Assembly (NCBI RefSeq): GCF_964266745.1
Contig: NZ_CAXWGX010000012.1
Location: 434,001-498,000, forward strand
DNA from: Propionicimonas sp020161015
GTDB lineage: Bacteria > Actinomycetota > Actinomycetes > Propionibacteriales > Propionibacteriaceae
Length of the DNA stretch: 64,000 nt
Reading direction: 5' to 3'
The notes below the pieces were generated by a model. The model was not told where the DNA came from and did no database searches. It saw only the letters and a list, made by a program, of their open reading frames with translations. The position numbers and the translations under genes are program-made. Shown here piece after piece: positions 39,542 through 47,733 of the stretch. How positions within the stretch are numbered: the first letter of the stretch is position 1; the number at the start of each line of letters is the position of its first letter.

Positions 39542-42265
39542 GTGGACTCCCTCGCCTCGTTCCGCGCGCAGTACCCGTTCGCCCTCGACGACTACCAGGT
39601 CGCGGCCTGCGAGCACGTCGCCGCCGGACGGGGCGTGCTGGTGGCGGCGCCGACCGGCGCCGGCAAGACCGTGGTCGGGGAGTTCGCGGTCTTCCTGGCG
39701 CTCCAGTCGGGGCGCAAGTGCTTCTACACCACACCGATCAAGGCGTTGAGCAACCAGAAGTACCACGACCTCGTCGACCGGCACGGCGAGGCCGCGGTGG
39801 GCCTGCTGACCGGCGACACCAGCGTCAACGGCGAGGCCCCGGTGGTGGTGATGACCACTGAGGTGCTCCGCAACATGATCTACGCGGGCTCGCCGACCCT
39901 GGCGAACCTCGGCTACGTGGTGATGGACGAGGTGCACTACCTCGCCGACCGGTTCCGCGGGGCGGTGTGGGAGGAGGTGATCATCTCCCTGGCCGAGTCG
40001 GTGCAGCTGGTGGCCCTGTCGGCGACGGTCAGCAACGCCGAGGAGTTCGGCGACTGGCTCTCCGAGGTGCGCGGCGGGGTGGAGGTGGTCGTCACCGAGC
40101 GGCGTCCCGTGCCCCTGTACCAGCACGTGATGGTGGGCCGGCGGCTGGTGGAGCTGTTCGGTGGGGACGACGTCAACCCCGAGCTGCTGCGCCTGGCCAG
40201 GGAGGAGTCCCGGGGCCAGCGCGACGACAGCCGTCGCCCCCGCGGCCGCTCGGGGAACGGGCGACGGACCAGCGCCTACGGCTCCGGGCGCTACGGCGGC
40301 GCCGCGGCCCGCGAGCGCCAGGACGCCAGCCGCCACCTGGTGCCCCGCAGGGACGCCACCGTCGAGCGGCTCGCCGCGGAGGGGCTGCTCCCTGCGATCT
40401 ACTTCATCTTCTCCCGCCAGGGCTGCGACACCGCGGTCGGGCAGCTGGCCAACTCCGGCCTGCGTCTCACCACCCCCGCAGAACGGCGCGCACTGGCCGA
40501 GATCGCCGCCCGCCACACCGCGGGACTCAGCCCGTCCGACCTGGCGGCGCTGGAGTACGACCGCTTCCTCGCCGCGTTCTGCGACGGGATCGCCGCCCAC
40601 CACGCCGGCCTGCTGCCGGCGTTCAAGGAGGCCGTCGAAGAAGGGTTCACCGGCGGGCTGGTGAAGGTCGTGTTCGCCACGGAGACCCTCGCGCTGGGCA
40701 TCAACATGCCGGCGCGCAGCGTCGTACTGGAGAAGCTGGTGAAGTACAACGGCGAGACGCACGCCGACATCACGGCGGGCGAGTACACCCAGCTCACCGG
40801 ACGGGCGGGCCGGCGCGGCATCGACGTCGAGGGCCACGCGGTCGTCAGCTGGCAGCCCGGCCTCGACCCGCGGGCGCTGGCGGGCCTGGCGTCCCGGCGC
40901 ACCTACCCGCTGCGCTCCTCGTTCCAGCCCACCTACAACATGGCCGTGAACCTGGTGGCGACCGTCGGACGCGAGCGCGCCCGCGGCCTGCTGGAGCAGT
41001 CGTTCGCGCAGTTCCAGTCCGACCGCGGCGTGGTCGGACTGGCGCACACCATCGCCGCCAACCGGAGCCGGGCCGCCCGGGAGTGGGCACAGGCCGCCTG
41101 CGAGGCGGGGGACGCGGCGGCCTACTTCCGGTTGCGGGCACGGATCTCGGCGGTGGAGGCCGAGGCGGCCCGCGAGCGTCGCGCCGACCGCCGCGCGGAG
41201 ACGATCGAGGCCCTGCGCGCGCTGCGTCCGGGCGACATCATCGACATCCCGGCCCGGCGGCACCGCGGGTGGGCCGTCGTGGTCGACCCGGGCCTGGGCG
41301 GAGACGGGCCCACGCCGTCCGTGCTCACCCCGGACCGGCAGGTGAAGCGGCTGACCGCGCTGGACTTCCCCGTCCCCCCGGTCGTGGCCGGACGGATCAA
41401 GGTCCCCAAGCACTTCGACCTGCGCTCGGCCGCGTCCCGCCGCAACCTCGGGGCGGCGTTGCTGTCCCGCATCGAGCACGGGCCGCTGGAGGCGCCGGCT
41501 GCCGAGGCCGACGCGGACGCCGACGTCATGGCCCGGGTCGCCGGGCTGCGGCTGGAGCTGAAGGCACACCCGGTGCACCGCTGCCCCGACCGGGAGGTGC
41601 ACGCGCGCTCCGCCGAAGCCGCCCTGCGGCTGGAGCGCGACGCGGACGCCGCACAGCGGCAGGTGGAGCGGCGCACGAACACGATCGCGGTCCGCTTCGA
41701 CCGCGTGTGCTCGGTGCTGGAGTCGCTGGGCTACCTGAGCGCGGACGGCGGCCAGCAGGTGACCGGACTGGGACGGATGCTGGCTCGGATCTACTCCGAA
41801 CTGGACCTGGTCACCGCGGAGGCGGTCCGCGACGGCGTCTTCGACGGGCTGTCGGCCCCCCAGCTGGCCGCGGTCCTGTCCAGCCTCGTCTACGAGGCGC
41901 GCGGCGACCGCAGGGCGCCGGCCCGGATGCCCGACCGCCGCTCCGAGGACGCCCAGCTCCGGTTGCGCGCGATCTGGCGGCAGGTCTCGCTGTCGGAGCG
42001 CGACCACCGGCTGCCCAGCCACGACGAGCCCGACATCGGCTTCGCCGAGGCCATCCACGGCTGGACCGCCGGCGCGGAGCTCTCCGACGTGCTGTACCTG
42101 TCCGGGCTGACCGCCGGCGACTTCGTCCGCTGGGCCCGCCAGGTGGTGGACGCCGCCGGCCAGCTGGCGGACGCCGCCGGTCCCGGGCCGCTGCGCGACA
42201 CCTGCCGCGAGCTGGTGTTCCGCGTCCGCCGGGGCGTGGTGGACGCCGCGCCGCTGGAGGACTGA
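39542..42265 (+). CDS. helY: DEAD/DEAH-box (Ski2-like) helicase HelY
   Basis: A 907-residue superfamily 2 helicase probably acting on RNA. Motif I APTGAGKTVVGEF, motif Ia TTPIKALSNQKY, motif II MDEVHYLAD (DEVH), motif III LSATVSN, motif V TLALGINMPARSVV and motif VI QLTGRAGRRG identify the Ski2/Mtr4-like group; a C-terminal DSHCT-type region follows. Residues about 215-260 are an Arg/Gly/Ser-rich insert (SRRPRGRSGNGRRT). GTG start, leaderless by the TAGGTT box. Confidence 0.92.
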   Translation: MDSLASFRAQYPFALDDYQVAACEHVAAGRGVLVAAPTGAGKTVVGEFAVFLALQSGRKCFYTTPIKALSNQKYHDLVDRHGEAAVGLLTGDTSVNGEAPVVVMTTEVLRNMIYAGSPTLANLGYVVMDEVHYLADRFRGAVWEEVIISLAESVQLVALSATVSNAEEFGDWLSEVRGGVEVVVTERRPVPLYQHVMVGRRLVELFGGDDVNPELLRLAREESRGQRDDSRRPRGRSGNGRRTSAYGSGRYGGAAARERQDASRHLVPRRDATVERLAAEGLLPAIYFIFSRQGCDTAVGQLANSGLRLTTPAERRALAEIAARHTAGLSPSDLAALEYDRFLAAFCDGIAAHHAGLLPAFKEAVEEGFTGGLVKVVFATETLALGINMPARSVVLEKLVKYNGETHADITAGEYTQLTGRAGRRGIDVEGHAVVSWQPGLDPRALAGLASRRTYPLRSSFQPTYNMAVNLVATVGRERARGLLEQSFAQFQSDRGVVGLAHTIAANRSRAAREWAQAACEAGDAAAYFRLRARISAVEAEAARERRADRRAETIEALRALRPGDIIDIPARRHRGWAVVVDPGLGGDGPTPSVLTPDRQVKRLTALDFPVPPVVAGRIKVPKHFDLRSAASRRNLGAALLSRIEHGPLEAPAAEADADADVMARVAGLRLELKAHPVHRCPDREVHARSAEAALRLERDADAAQRQVERRTNTIAVRFDRVCSVLESLGYLSADGGQQVTGLGRMLARIYSELDLVTAEAVRDGVFDGLSAPQLAAVLSSLVYEARGDRRAPARMPDRRSEDAQLRLRAIWRQVSLSERDHRLPSHDEPDIGFAEAIHGWTAGAELSDVLYLSGLTAGDFVRWARQVVDAAGQLADAAGPGPLRDTCRELVFRVRRGVVDAAPLED

Positions 42266-42273
42266 CACCTCGG

Positions 42274-42279
42274 TACCCT
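42274..42279 (+). promoter_or_regulatory. -10 box of hisF
   Basis: TACCCT ends 6 bases before ATG 42286; no ribosome site fits. Confidence 0.55.
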
Positions 42280-42285
42280 GTGGCC

Positions 42286-43047
42286 ATGTCGCTCGCCATC
42301 CGGGTCATCCCCTGCCTCGACGTGCACGACGGCCGCGTCGTCAAGGGCGTGAACTTCCTCAACCTGCGCGACGCCGGCGACCCGGTGGAGCTGGCACGGG
42401 CGTACGGGGAGCAGGGCGCGGACGAGCTGGTGTTCCTCGACATCTCGGCGTCGGCCGAGGGCCGGGCGACGACCTACGACGTGGTCACCCGCACGGCGGA
42501 GACCGTCTTCATCCCGCTGTGCGTGGGCGGGGGAGTGCGCGGGGTCGAGGACGTGGACCGGCTGCTGCGCACAGGCGCGGACAAGGTCGGCATCAACACC
42601 GGTGCGATCTCCCGCCCGGCGGCCATCGACGAGATCGCCCACCGCTTCGGCAACCAGGTGCTCGTCCTGTCGCTGGACGCCCGGCGCGAGCCCGGGCAGC
42701 CGTCCGGCTTCGGGGTGACGACACACGGCGGCCGCACCCCCGCCGGGCTGGACGCCATCGAGTGGGTGCGCGAGGCGACGGGGCGCGGAGCGGGGGAGGT
42801 ACTCCTCAACTCGATGGACGCTGACGGCACCACCGACGGCTTCGACCTGGAGATGATCGCGGCGGTCAAGGCCGTCGTCGACGTGCCCGTGATCGCCTCC
42901 GGCGGCGCGGGGACGGTCGAGCACTTCGTCGAGGCCGCCCGGGCAGGCGCGGACGCCGTCCTGGCAGCCAGCGTCTTCCACTACGGCACCCTCAGGATCG
43001 CCGAGGTGAAGGCGGGCCTCGCCGCCGCCGGATTCGCCGTCCGCTGA
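42286..43047 (+). CDS. hisF: Imidazole glycerol phosphate synthase subunit HisF
   Basis: The cyclase subunit that makes imidazole glycerol phosphate and AICAR in histidine synthesis, working with the glutaminase HisH. 253 residues, (beta-alpha)8 barrel with catalytic Asp12 (VIPCLDVHDGRVVKG), LCVGGGVRG, and the second phosphate site VIASGGAGTVEHF. The rest of the his operon is not in this window, so hisF is detached here. Confidence 0.95.
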   Translation: MSLAIRVIPCLDVHDGRVVKGVNFLNLRDAGDPVELARAYGEQGADELVFLDISASAEGRATTYDVVTRTAETVFIPLCVGGGVRGVEDVDRLLRTGADKVGINTGAISRPAAIDEIAHRFGNQVLVLSLDARREPGQPSGFGVTTHGGRTPAGLDAIEWVREATGRGAGEVLLNSMDADGTTDGFDLEMIAAVKAVVDVPVIASGGAGTVEHFVEAARAGADAVLAASVFHYGTLRIAEVKAGLAAAGFAVR

Positions 43048-43069
43048 GCGGGCGCGACCCGGATCGCCG

Positions 43070-43075
43070 TACGCT
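43070..43075 (+). promoter_or_regulatory. -10 box of the HIT gene
   Basis: TACGCT ends 7 bases before ATG 43083. Confidence 0.5.
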
Positions 43076-43082
43076 GGGCCGC

Positions 43083-43511
43083 ATGAGCTGCCTGTTCTGC
43101 CGCATCGTCGCCGGGGAGATCCCGTCGAAGCAGGTCTACGCCGACGAGCACGCGATCGCGTTCCTGGACATCAACCCCTGGCACGTCGGGCACACGCTCG
43201 TCGTCCCGCGTCGCCACGTAGACGACCTGCTGGGCGAGCCCGAGGCGCTCACCGAGATCGCGCCGGCGATCAGTGCGACAGCCCGGCTGCTGGTCGACCG
43301 GCTGGCCGCCGACGGACTGAACCTGCTCAGCAGTTCCGGGGACGCGGCGGGCCAGGAGGTGTTCCACCTGCACGTGCACCTGGTGCCGCGCTTCGCACAC
43401 CGTCCCGGCCTCCGGGAGCTGTTCGTCCACGAGAAGGACGTCGACCTCGACCGGGTGCACCGGCAGATCGTCGGCGGCGCGCCGGCGCCGGGGACGGTCA
43501 GCCGAAGCTGA
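43083..43511 (+). CDS. HIT family nucleotide hydrolase/transferase
   Basis: A 142-residue histidine-triad protein. CLFCRIVAGEIPSK starts the domain (zinc-type cysteines Cys3 and Cys6), NPWHVGHTLVVPRRHV follows, and the triad HLHVHLVP is at residues 98-105. Such proteins hydrolyse adenosine 5'-phosphoramidates or dinucleoside polyphosphates; the substrate is not determined. The 3' end overlaps the end of the convergent SpoIID-like gene by 14 bases (43498-43511). Confidence 0.9.
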   Translation: MSCLFCRIVAGEIPSKQVYADEHAIAFLDINPWHVGHTLVVPRRHVDDLLGEPEALTEIAPAISATARLLVDRLAADGLNLLSSSGDAAGQEVFHLHVHLVPRFAHRPGLRELFVHEKDVDLDRVHRQIVGGAPAPGTVSRS

Positions 43512-45069
43512 CCAGGCAGGACCCGCCGGTGGGGCAGGTGATCCGCCCCATGGCGAAGTCGGCGTAGGTGCCGCTCGAGGTGGTGACCACGCCGCCCCTG
43601 GGTGCGCCGAGGGTGCCGGCGTCGGTCGAGCCCAGCGCCTTGTAGGCGGACAGCACCGAACCGCTCAGCGCGGTCGAGGTGGCCGTGGACGTCGCTGTCG
43701 CCGTGGACGTCGCTGTCGCCGTCGCCGTGGACGTCGCTGTGGCGGTGGAGGTCGCGGTGGCCGTTGCGGTCGCCGTCGCCGTGGCCGTGCTGGACGCCGT
43801 CGCCGTGGCGGTGGCCGTGGACGTGATCAGGTTGGTCGTCGTCGTACCGCCGACCACCTTGAACAACCGCTCCTTGAGGCCGAACTTGCTCTTGAACGAC
43901 GCACCGGTCACCGTCACCGTGCCCTTGGAACCGGCGATCTTGAGCTCCTCCACCCGGCCGCCGTAGGTGCCGTCCCCGTCCCGGCCGGTCACCTGGACGG
44001 CCTTGAGCGTCCCGATCGAGGGGTAGGCCTTCTGGATCTTCGTGGAGCTCAGCGTCACCGACCAGGACTGGTCGCGCTTGACGCCGTCGTAGGGGTCCTT
44101 CTGGGCGGCGAGATAGGGGTAGCCGGACCCGCCGGAGGCCGACCAGCCGCCGTTGGAGGAGGAGAACATCGTGAGGGCGAGCTTGCCCTTGTACTCGACG
44201 ACCTTGTTCGCCGACCCCGCGATGGCCTTGTCCGTCGAGGCGTACTCCGCGGCCACGCCCTTGTAGACCTGGCAGGCGGAGGTGTCGCACAGGTCGTAGA
44301 TCGCGCTGGACGCCACGCTGTCGCGGAGCTTGGCGGCATAGGTGCGGGCCGCCACGGCCTGAGCCTTCAGGGCCTCGGCCGACCACGACGCCGGCATCTC
44401 CGCCGGCACGACGCCGCGCAGGTAGTTCTCCATCGAGACGTAGTTGACCGTCCGCACGCCGGTGCCGGAGAAGCGGACGCCGAGCTTGCCGCGGTAGGTG
44501 CGGGTGGACCCGTCCGGCATGGCCAGCCGGACGGTGTCGGTGGTGGGATTGGAGAAGTACCAGACCCGCGTGGGGTCGAGCTTGGTCGCGTAGGTGACGT
44601 AGGTGCCGGACGCGTTGCGGTAGGACAGCACGCGTGAGCTTCCCGAGCGACGGACCCGCCACTTGGTGTACTTCGTGCCGGTCGGCAGGGTGAGCTTCGT
44701 GCCGGCGGAGTCGGTGAGGGTGAGGCCCTTCGCCACCCGGACGTGCACGCCGTTGTCGTTGTCGGCACTGATCCAGACACGGATGGTGTTGCCGTCGGGC
44801 AGGGAGTCGAGGGTGGTGCCCGGGTAGTAGAAGGCGATGATCTCGGTGTAGTCCAGGCCCTTGGTCGCCGCGCCGTAGGCACCCCACTGCGACATCCCCT
44901 TGCCGTGGCCCCAGCCGGCGCCCTGGACGGTGACCGAGCCGCTCTTCGGCGCCACGGCGGTGTCTGCCTGTGCGGGTACGCCCGCGCCCACGAGCGGGAG
45001 GACGAGCGCCGCCGCGGCCGTGACCGCGAGGGCGCGCAGGAACGTTCCAGGCGCAGCGTGGGTGAACAT
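43498..45069 (-). CDS. Secreted SpoIID/LytB-domain protein with Thr-Ala linker
   Basis: A 523-residue exported protein. A signal peptide (residues 1-36, AVTAAAALVLPLVGAGVPAQA) is followed by GWGHGKGMSQWGAYG and the SpoIID domain (NYLRGVVPAEMPASWSAEALKAQAVAARTYA), where the Glu in PAEMP matches the catalytic position of SpoIID, a lytic transglycosylase acting on peptidoglycan. Then comes a roughly 50-residue Ser/Thr/Ala linker and a C-terminal module resembling an LGFP cell-wall repeat (YKALGSTDAGTLGAP). The start is ATG 45069 with a GGAAGGGA ribosome site; 30 upstream codons in frame are not used. No sporulation genes are nearby; a cell-wall role is likely. Confidence 0.85.
   Translation of the reverse strand: MFTHAAPGTFLRALAVTAAAALVLPLVGAGVPAQADTAVAPKSGSVTVQGAGWGHGKGMSQWGAYGAATKGLDYTEIIAFYYPGTTLDSLPDGNTIRVWISADNDNGVHVRVAKGLTLTDSAGTKLTLPTGTKYTKWRVRRSGSSRVLSYRNASGTYVTYATKLDPTRVWYFSNPTTDTVRLAMPDGSTRTYRGKLGVRFSGTGVRTVNYVSMENYLRGVVPAEMPASWSAEALKAQAVAARTYAAKLRDSVASSAIYDLCDTSACQVYKGVAAEYASTDKAIAGSANKVVEYKGKLALTMFSSSNGGWSASGGSGYPYLAAQKDPYDGVKRDQSWSVTLSSTKIQKAYPSIGTLKAVQVTGRDGDGTYGGRVEELKIAGSKGTVTVTGASFKSKFGLKERLFKVVGGTTTTNLITSTATATATASSTATATATATATATSTATATSTATATATSTATATSTATSTALSGSVLSAYKALGSTDAGTLGAPRGGVVTTSSGTYADFAMGRITCPTGGSCLVSFG
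43670..43828 (-). repeat. Low-complexity Thr-Ala coding repeat
   Basis: Degenerate six-base units of the GTCGCC/GTGGCC/GTCGCT type (plus strand) encode the alternating Thr-Ala linker of the SpoIID-like protein. Such tracts are prone to length changes that stay in frame. Confidence 0.8.
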
Positions 45070-45261
45070 GGGGGGTCCCTTCCGTCTGCTAGCTCGGACT
45101 ATCGTCACCCATCGGCGTGTCGGCTTGCCAGACGGCGACTGAGATTTCCTCAGAACCACCGGCGAAGTCGAAGGGTGAGGTTGAGGCTTGCTCGTCGCCG
45201 CCCACCGCGGCGCTCACCAGCCGGACGAGGAGCCCAGAATGTGAAACGCCGAGGTGAGCTG

Positions 45262-45290
45262 TTGACACCGCCCCCGGGCCGGTCCACCCT
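45262..45290 (+). promoter_or_regulatory. ilvBNC promoter
   Basis: TTGACA (45262-45267), a 17-base spacer and CACCCT (45285-45290). The hexamer ends 6 bases before the GTG of the leader peptide, so the leader peptide is read from the 5' end of the mRNA. CACCCT has C in place of the first T of TANNNT. Confidence 0.7.
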
Positions 45291-45296
45291 TGACCC

Positions 45297-45338
45297 GTGC
45301 GGAAGTTCCTTCTCGTAGTTCTCCAGCGTGTCGGTTGA
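45297..45338 (+). CDS. ilv leader peptide, 13 residues
   Basis: The peptide is MRKFLLVVLQRVG (GTG start, TGA stop): of residues 5-9 all five are Leu or Val, and Val12 follows. It lies between a good promoter and an intrinsic terminator upstream of ilvB. This is the classic form of a transcription-attenuation leader for branched-chain amino acids, in which ribosome stalling at uncharged Leu/Val codons favours readthrough. It is too short to find by length; the support is codon content and position. Confidence 0.8.
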   Translation: MRKFLLVVLQRVG

Positions 45339-45396
45339 GCGCCAGCTCTCCCACCGACACGCTCCCTCGCCTGCGCTTCGCAGCGGGGGTTTTTTT
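45325..45396 (+). promoter_or_regulatory. ilvBNC transcription attenuator
   Basis: Three pairings can be drawn. (1) AGCGTGTCGGT (45325-45335, in the last leader codons) with ACCGACACGCT (45353-45363), 11 perfect pairs. (2) Terminator: 45364-45375 with 45379-45389, 11 pairs around a C70 bulge and a CTT loop, followed by T7 (45390-45396). (3) A possible antiterminator: 45338-45345 with 45371-45377, 7 pairs with one bulge, which would take the left arm of the terminator. A ribosome stalled on Leu/Val codons (45309-45323) would leave 45338-45345 free; one reaching the stop codon would cover it. The mechanism is inference; the terminator and the leader peptide are plain in the sequence. Confidence 0.75.
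45364..45396 (+). terminator. Attenuator terminator upstream of ilvB
   Basis: GC-rich stem of about 11 pairs with a short CTT loop and seven T residues, 36 bases before the ilvB start. Confidence 0.85.
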
Positions 45397-45432
45397 CTGC
45401 TTCCGTCCACCCGTCACAGAAGAGAGGTAAAG

Positions 45433-47175
45433 ATGCCCGGGGAGTCACCGACAATCCTGACCGGGGCCCAGGCCCTGGTGGAATCACTGGAGCGCGTCGG
45501 GGTCGAGGTCGTCTTCGGCATCCCCGGCGGCGCCATCCTGCCCGCCTACGACCCGCTCTACGACTCGAAGGTCCGCCACATCCTGGTGCGCCACGAGCAG
45601 GGCGCCGGCCACGCCGCGGAGGGGTACGCCATGGTCACCGGCCGCGTGGGCGTGTGCATCGCGACGTCCGGTCCGGGGGCGACCAACCTCGTCACCGCGA
45701 TCGCCGACGCCTACATGGACTCGGTGCCGATCGTCGCGATCACCGGCCAGGTCACCAGCAAGGCCATCGGCACGGACGCCTTCCAGGAGGCGGACATCCG
45801 CGGCATCACCCTGCCGATCACCAAGCACAGCTTCCTGGTGACCCGGCCGGAGGACATCCCGCACGCGATCGCCGCGGCGTTCCACATCGCCGGCACCGGT
45901 CGCCCGGGCCCCGTGCTGGTCGACATCGCGAAGGACGCGCTCACCAACCCGGCGCCCTTCGTCTGGCCGGAGGAGCTCGACCTGCCGGGCTACCACCCGG
46001 TCTCCAAGCCGCACAGCAAGCAGTTGCGCGAGGCCGCGCGGCTCATCGCGTCCGCCCGGCGCCCCGTGTTGTACGTCGGTGGTGGCGTGGTCAAGGCCCA
46101 GGCCTTCGACGCGCTGGCCGAACTGGTGCGGATCACGAAGATCCCGGTCGTGACCACCCTGATGGCCCGCGGGGCGTTCCCGGACAGCCACGAGCTGAAC
46201 ATGGGCATGCCCGGCATGCACGGCACTGTCGCCGCGGTCGGCGCGCTCCAGCGCTCGGACCTGCTGATCACCCTCGGTGCCCGCTTCGACGACCGCGTGA
46301 CCGGCAAGCTCGACTCGTTCGCGCCGGACGCCAAGGTGATCCACGCCGACATCGACCCGGCGGAGATCTCCAAGAACCGCGTGGCGGACGTCCCGATCGT
46401 CGGGCACCTCGCCGAGGTCATCGCGGAGCTGAACGCCCTGCTCGCCGAGACCGACCTGCCCGACTACGGGGACTGGGCGCGCTACCTCCAGGGTCTGCGC
46501 ACCCGCTACACCCCGGGGCTGGAGCCGATGGAGGAGGGCCTGCTGAGCCCCGAGTACGTGATCAAGCGGCTGGGGGAGCTCGCCGGGCCCGACGCCACCT
46601 ACGTCACCGGCGTCGGCCAGCACCAGATGTGGGCCGCACACCTGCTGCCCCACGAGCGTCCTGCGCGCTGGCTGAACTCCGGTGGCGCCGGCACCATGGG
46701 CTACTGCGTCCCCGCGGCGATGGGCGCCCAGGTCGGGCGCCCCGGCGAGGTGGTCTGGGGCATCGACGGCGACGGCTGCTTCCAGATGACCAACCAGGAA
46801 CTCGTCACCTGCGCCCTGAACGACATCCCGGTCAAGATCGCGGTGATGAACAACCGCAGCCTCGGCATGGTGCGGCAGTGGCAGACCCTGTTCTACGGGG
46901 AGCGCTACTCCAACACGAACCTGAAGAGCCACCTCGTGCCGGACTTCCCCAAGCTCGCCGAGGCGATGGGTGCCGTCGGCCTGCGGGCGGAGACGCCCGA
47001 GGAGGTCGACAGCGTCATCGAGCAGGCCATGGCCATCAACGACCGTCCCGTCGTGGTCGAGTTCGTGGTGCACAAGGACGCCATGGTGTGGCCGATGGTC
47101 GCGGCCGGCACCAGCAACGACGACATCAAGATCGCTCGGGACCTCGCTCCCGACTGGGAGGGGGAAGACCTGTGA
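45433..47175 (+). CDS. ilvB: Acetolactate synthase, large subunit
   Basis: A ThDP-dependent enzyme making acetolactate from pyruvate (valine, leucine) and acetohydroxybutyrate (isoleucine). 580 residues with the three ThDP-enzyme domains; catalytic Glu in VRHEQGAGHAAEGYA (about residue 55), and the ThDP/Mg motif GDGCFQMTNQELVTC near residue 446. ATG 45433 has an AGAGAGGT ribosome site; an open in-frame extension to 45328 runs through the attenuator and is not coding. It overlaps ilvN by 4 bases. Confidence 0.96.
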   Translation: MPGESPTILTGAQALVESLERVGVEVVFGIPGGAILPAYDPLYDSKVRHILVRHEQGAGHAAEGYAMVTGRVGVCIATSGPGATNLVTAIADAYMDSVPIVAITGQVTSKAIGTDAFQEADIRGITLPITKHSFLVTRPEDIPHAIAAAFHIAGTGRPGPVLVDIAKDALTNPAPFVWPEELDLPGYHPVSKPHSKQLREAARLIASARRPVLYVGGGVVKAQAFDALAELVRITKIPVVTTLMARGAFPDSHELNMGMPGMHGTVAAVGALQRSDLLITLGARFDDRVTGKLDSFAPDAKVIHADIDPAEISKNRVADVPIVGHLAEVIAELNALLAETDLPDYGDWARYLQGLRTRYTPGLEPMEEGLLSPEYVIKRLGELAGPDATYVTGVGQHQMWAAHLLPHERPARWLNSGGAGTMGYCVPAAMGAQVGRPGEVVWGIDGDGCFQMTNQELVTCALNDIPVKIAVMNNRSLGMVRQWQTLFYGERYSNTNLKSHLVPDFPKLAEAMGAVGLRAETPEEVDSVIEQAMAINDRPVVVEFVVHKDAMVWPMVAAGTSNDDIKIARDLAPDWEGEDL

Positions 47176-47711
47176 ACACGCACACCCTGAGCGTGCTGGT
47201 GGAGAACAAGCCCGGCGTGCTCGCGCGGATCGCCGGCCTGTTCGCCCGCCGCGGCTACAACATCGAGTCGCTGGCCGTGGGCCCGACCGAGAACGAGGAG
47301 TTCTCGCGGATCACCGTCCAGGTGGCGGTCGACAGCCAGCTCGTGCTCGAGCAGATCGTCAAGCAGCTGAACAAGCTGATCGAGGTGCTGAAGATCGTCG
47401 AGCTCGAACCGGCGGCGGCCGTCCAGCGCGAGCTCATGCTGATCAAGGTGAAGGCCGACCCGGCGAGCCGCAGCCAGATCATCGAGATCGTCCAGCTGTT
47501 CCGCGGCAAAACCGTGGACGTCCACAACGACTCGATGACCATCGAGGCGACGGGCTCTCCTGACAAACTGGAGGCCCTGTTGGAGATGCTGAAGCCCTAC
47601 GGCGTGCGGGAGCTGGTCCAGTCCGGCCTCGTCGCGCTGGCCCGGGGCGGACGCTCCCTCAGCGATCGTGCCAAGATCGAGAAGACCCGTCCGGCCGCCC
47701 GGCTGGCGTAG
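47172..47711 (+). CDS. ilvN: Acetolactate synthase, regulatory small subunit
   Basis: A 179-residue subunit with an N-terminal ACT domain (LSVLVENKPGVLARIAGLFARRGYNIESL) that binds valine for feedback inhibition and a C-terminal ACT-like domain (ELMLIKVKADPASRSQIIEIVQLFRGKTVDVH). GTG start overlapping ilvB. Full length, so the enzyme should be valine-sensitive. Confidence 0.96.
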   Translation: MNTHTLSVLVENKPGVLARIAGLFARRGYNIESLAVGPTENEEFSRITVQVAVDSQLVLEQIVKQLNKLIEVLKIVELEPAAAVQRELMLIKVKADPASRSQIIEIVQLFRGKTVDVHNDSMTIEATGSPDKLEALLEMLKPYGVRELVQSGLVALARGGRSLSDRAKIEKTRPAARLA

Positions 47712-47733
47712 CGAGAAGGAAGCAGCAAACCAG

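Noticed and set aside
38399..42268. Open frame of about 1289 codons on the minus strand opposite tatC, the lipid kinase and helY
   Set aside because: Low-complexity Arg/Gly/Val/His composition, spans three real genes, and follows from third-position GC bias in the plus-strand genes.
45328..45432. Upstream start for ilvB through the attenuator
   Set aside because: It would translate across the terminator hairpin; ATG 45433 has a ribosome site and gives the normal N terminus.
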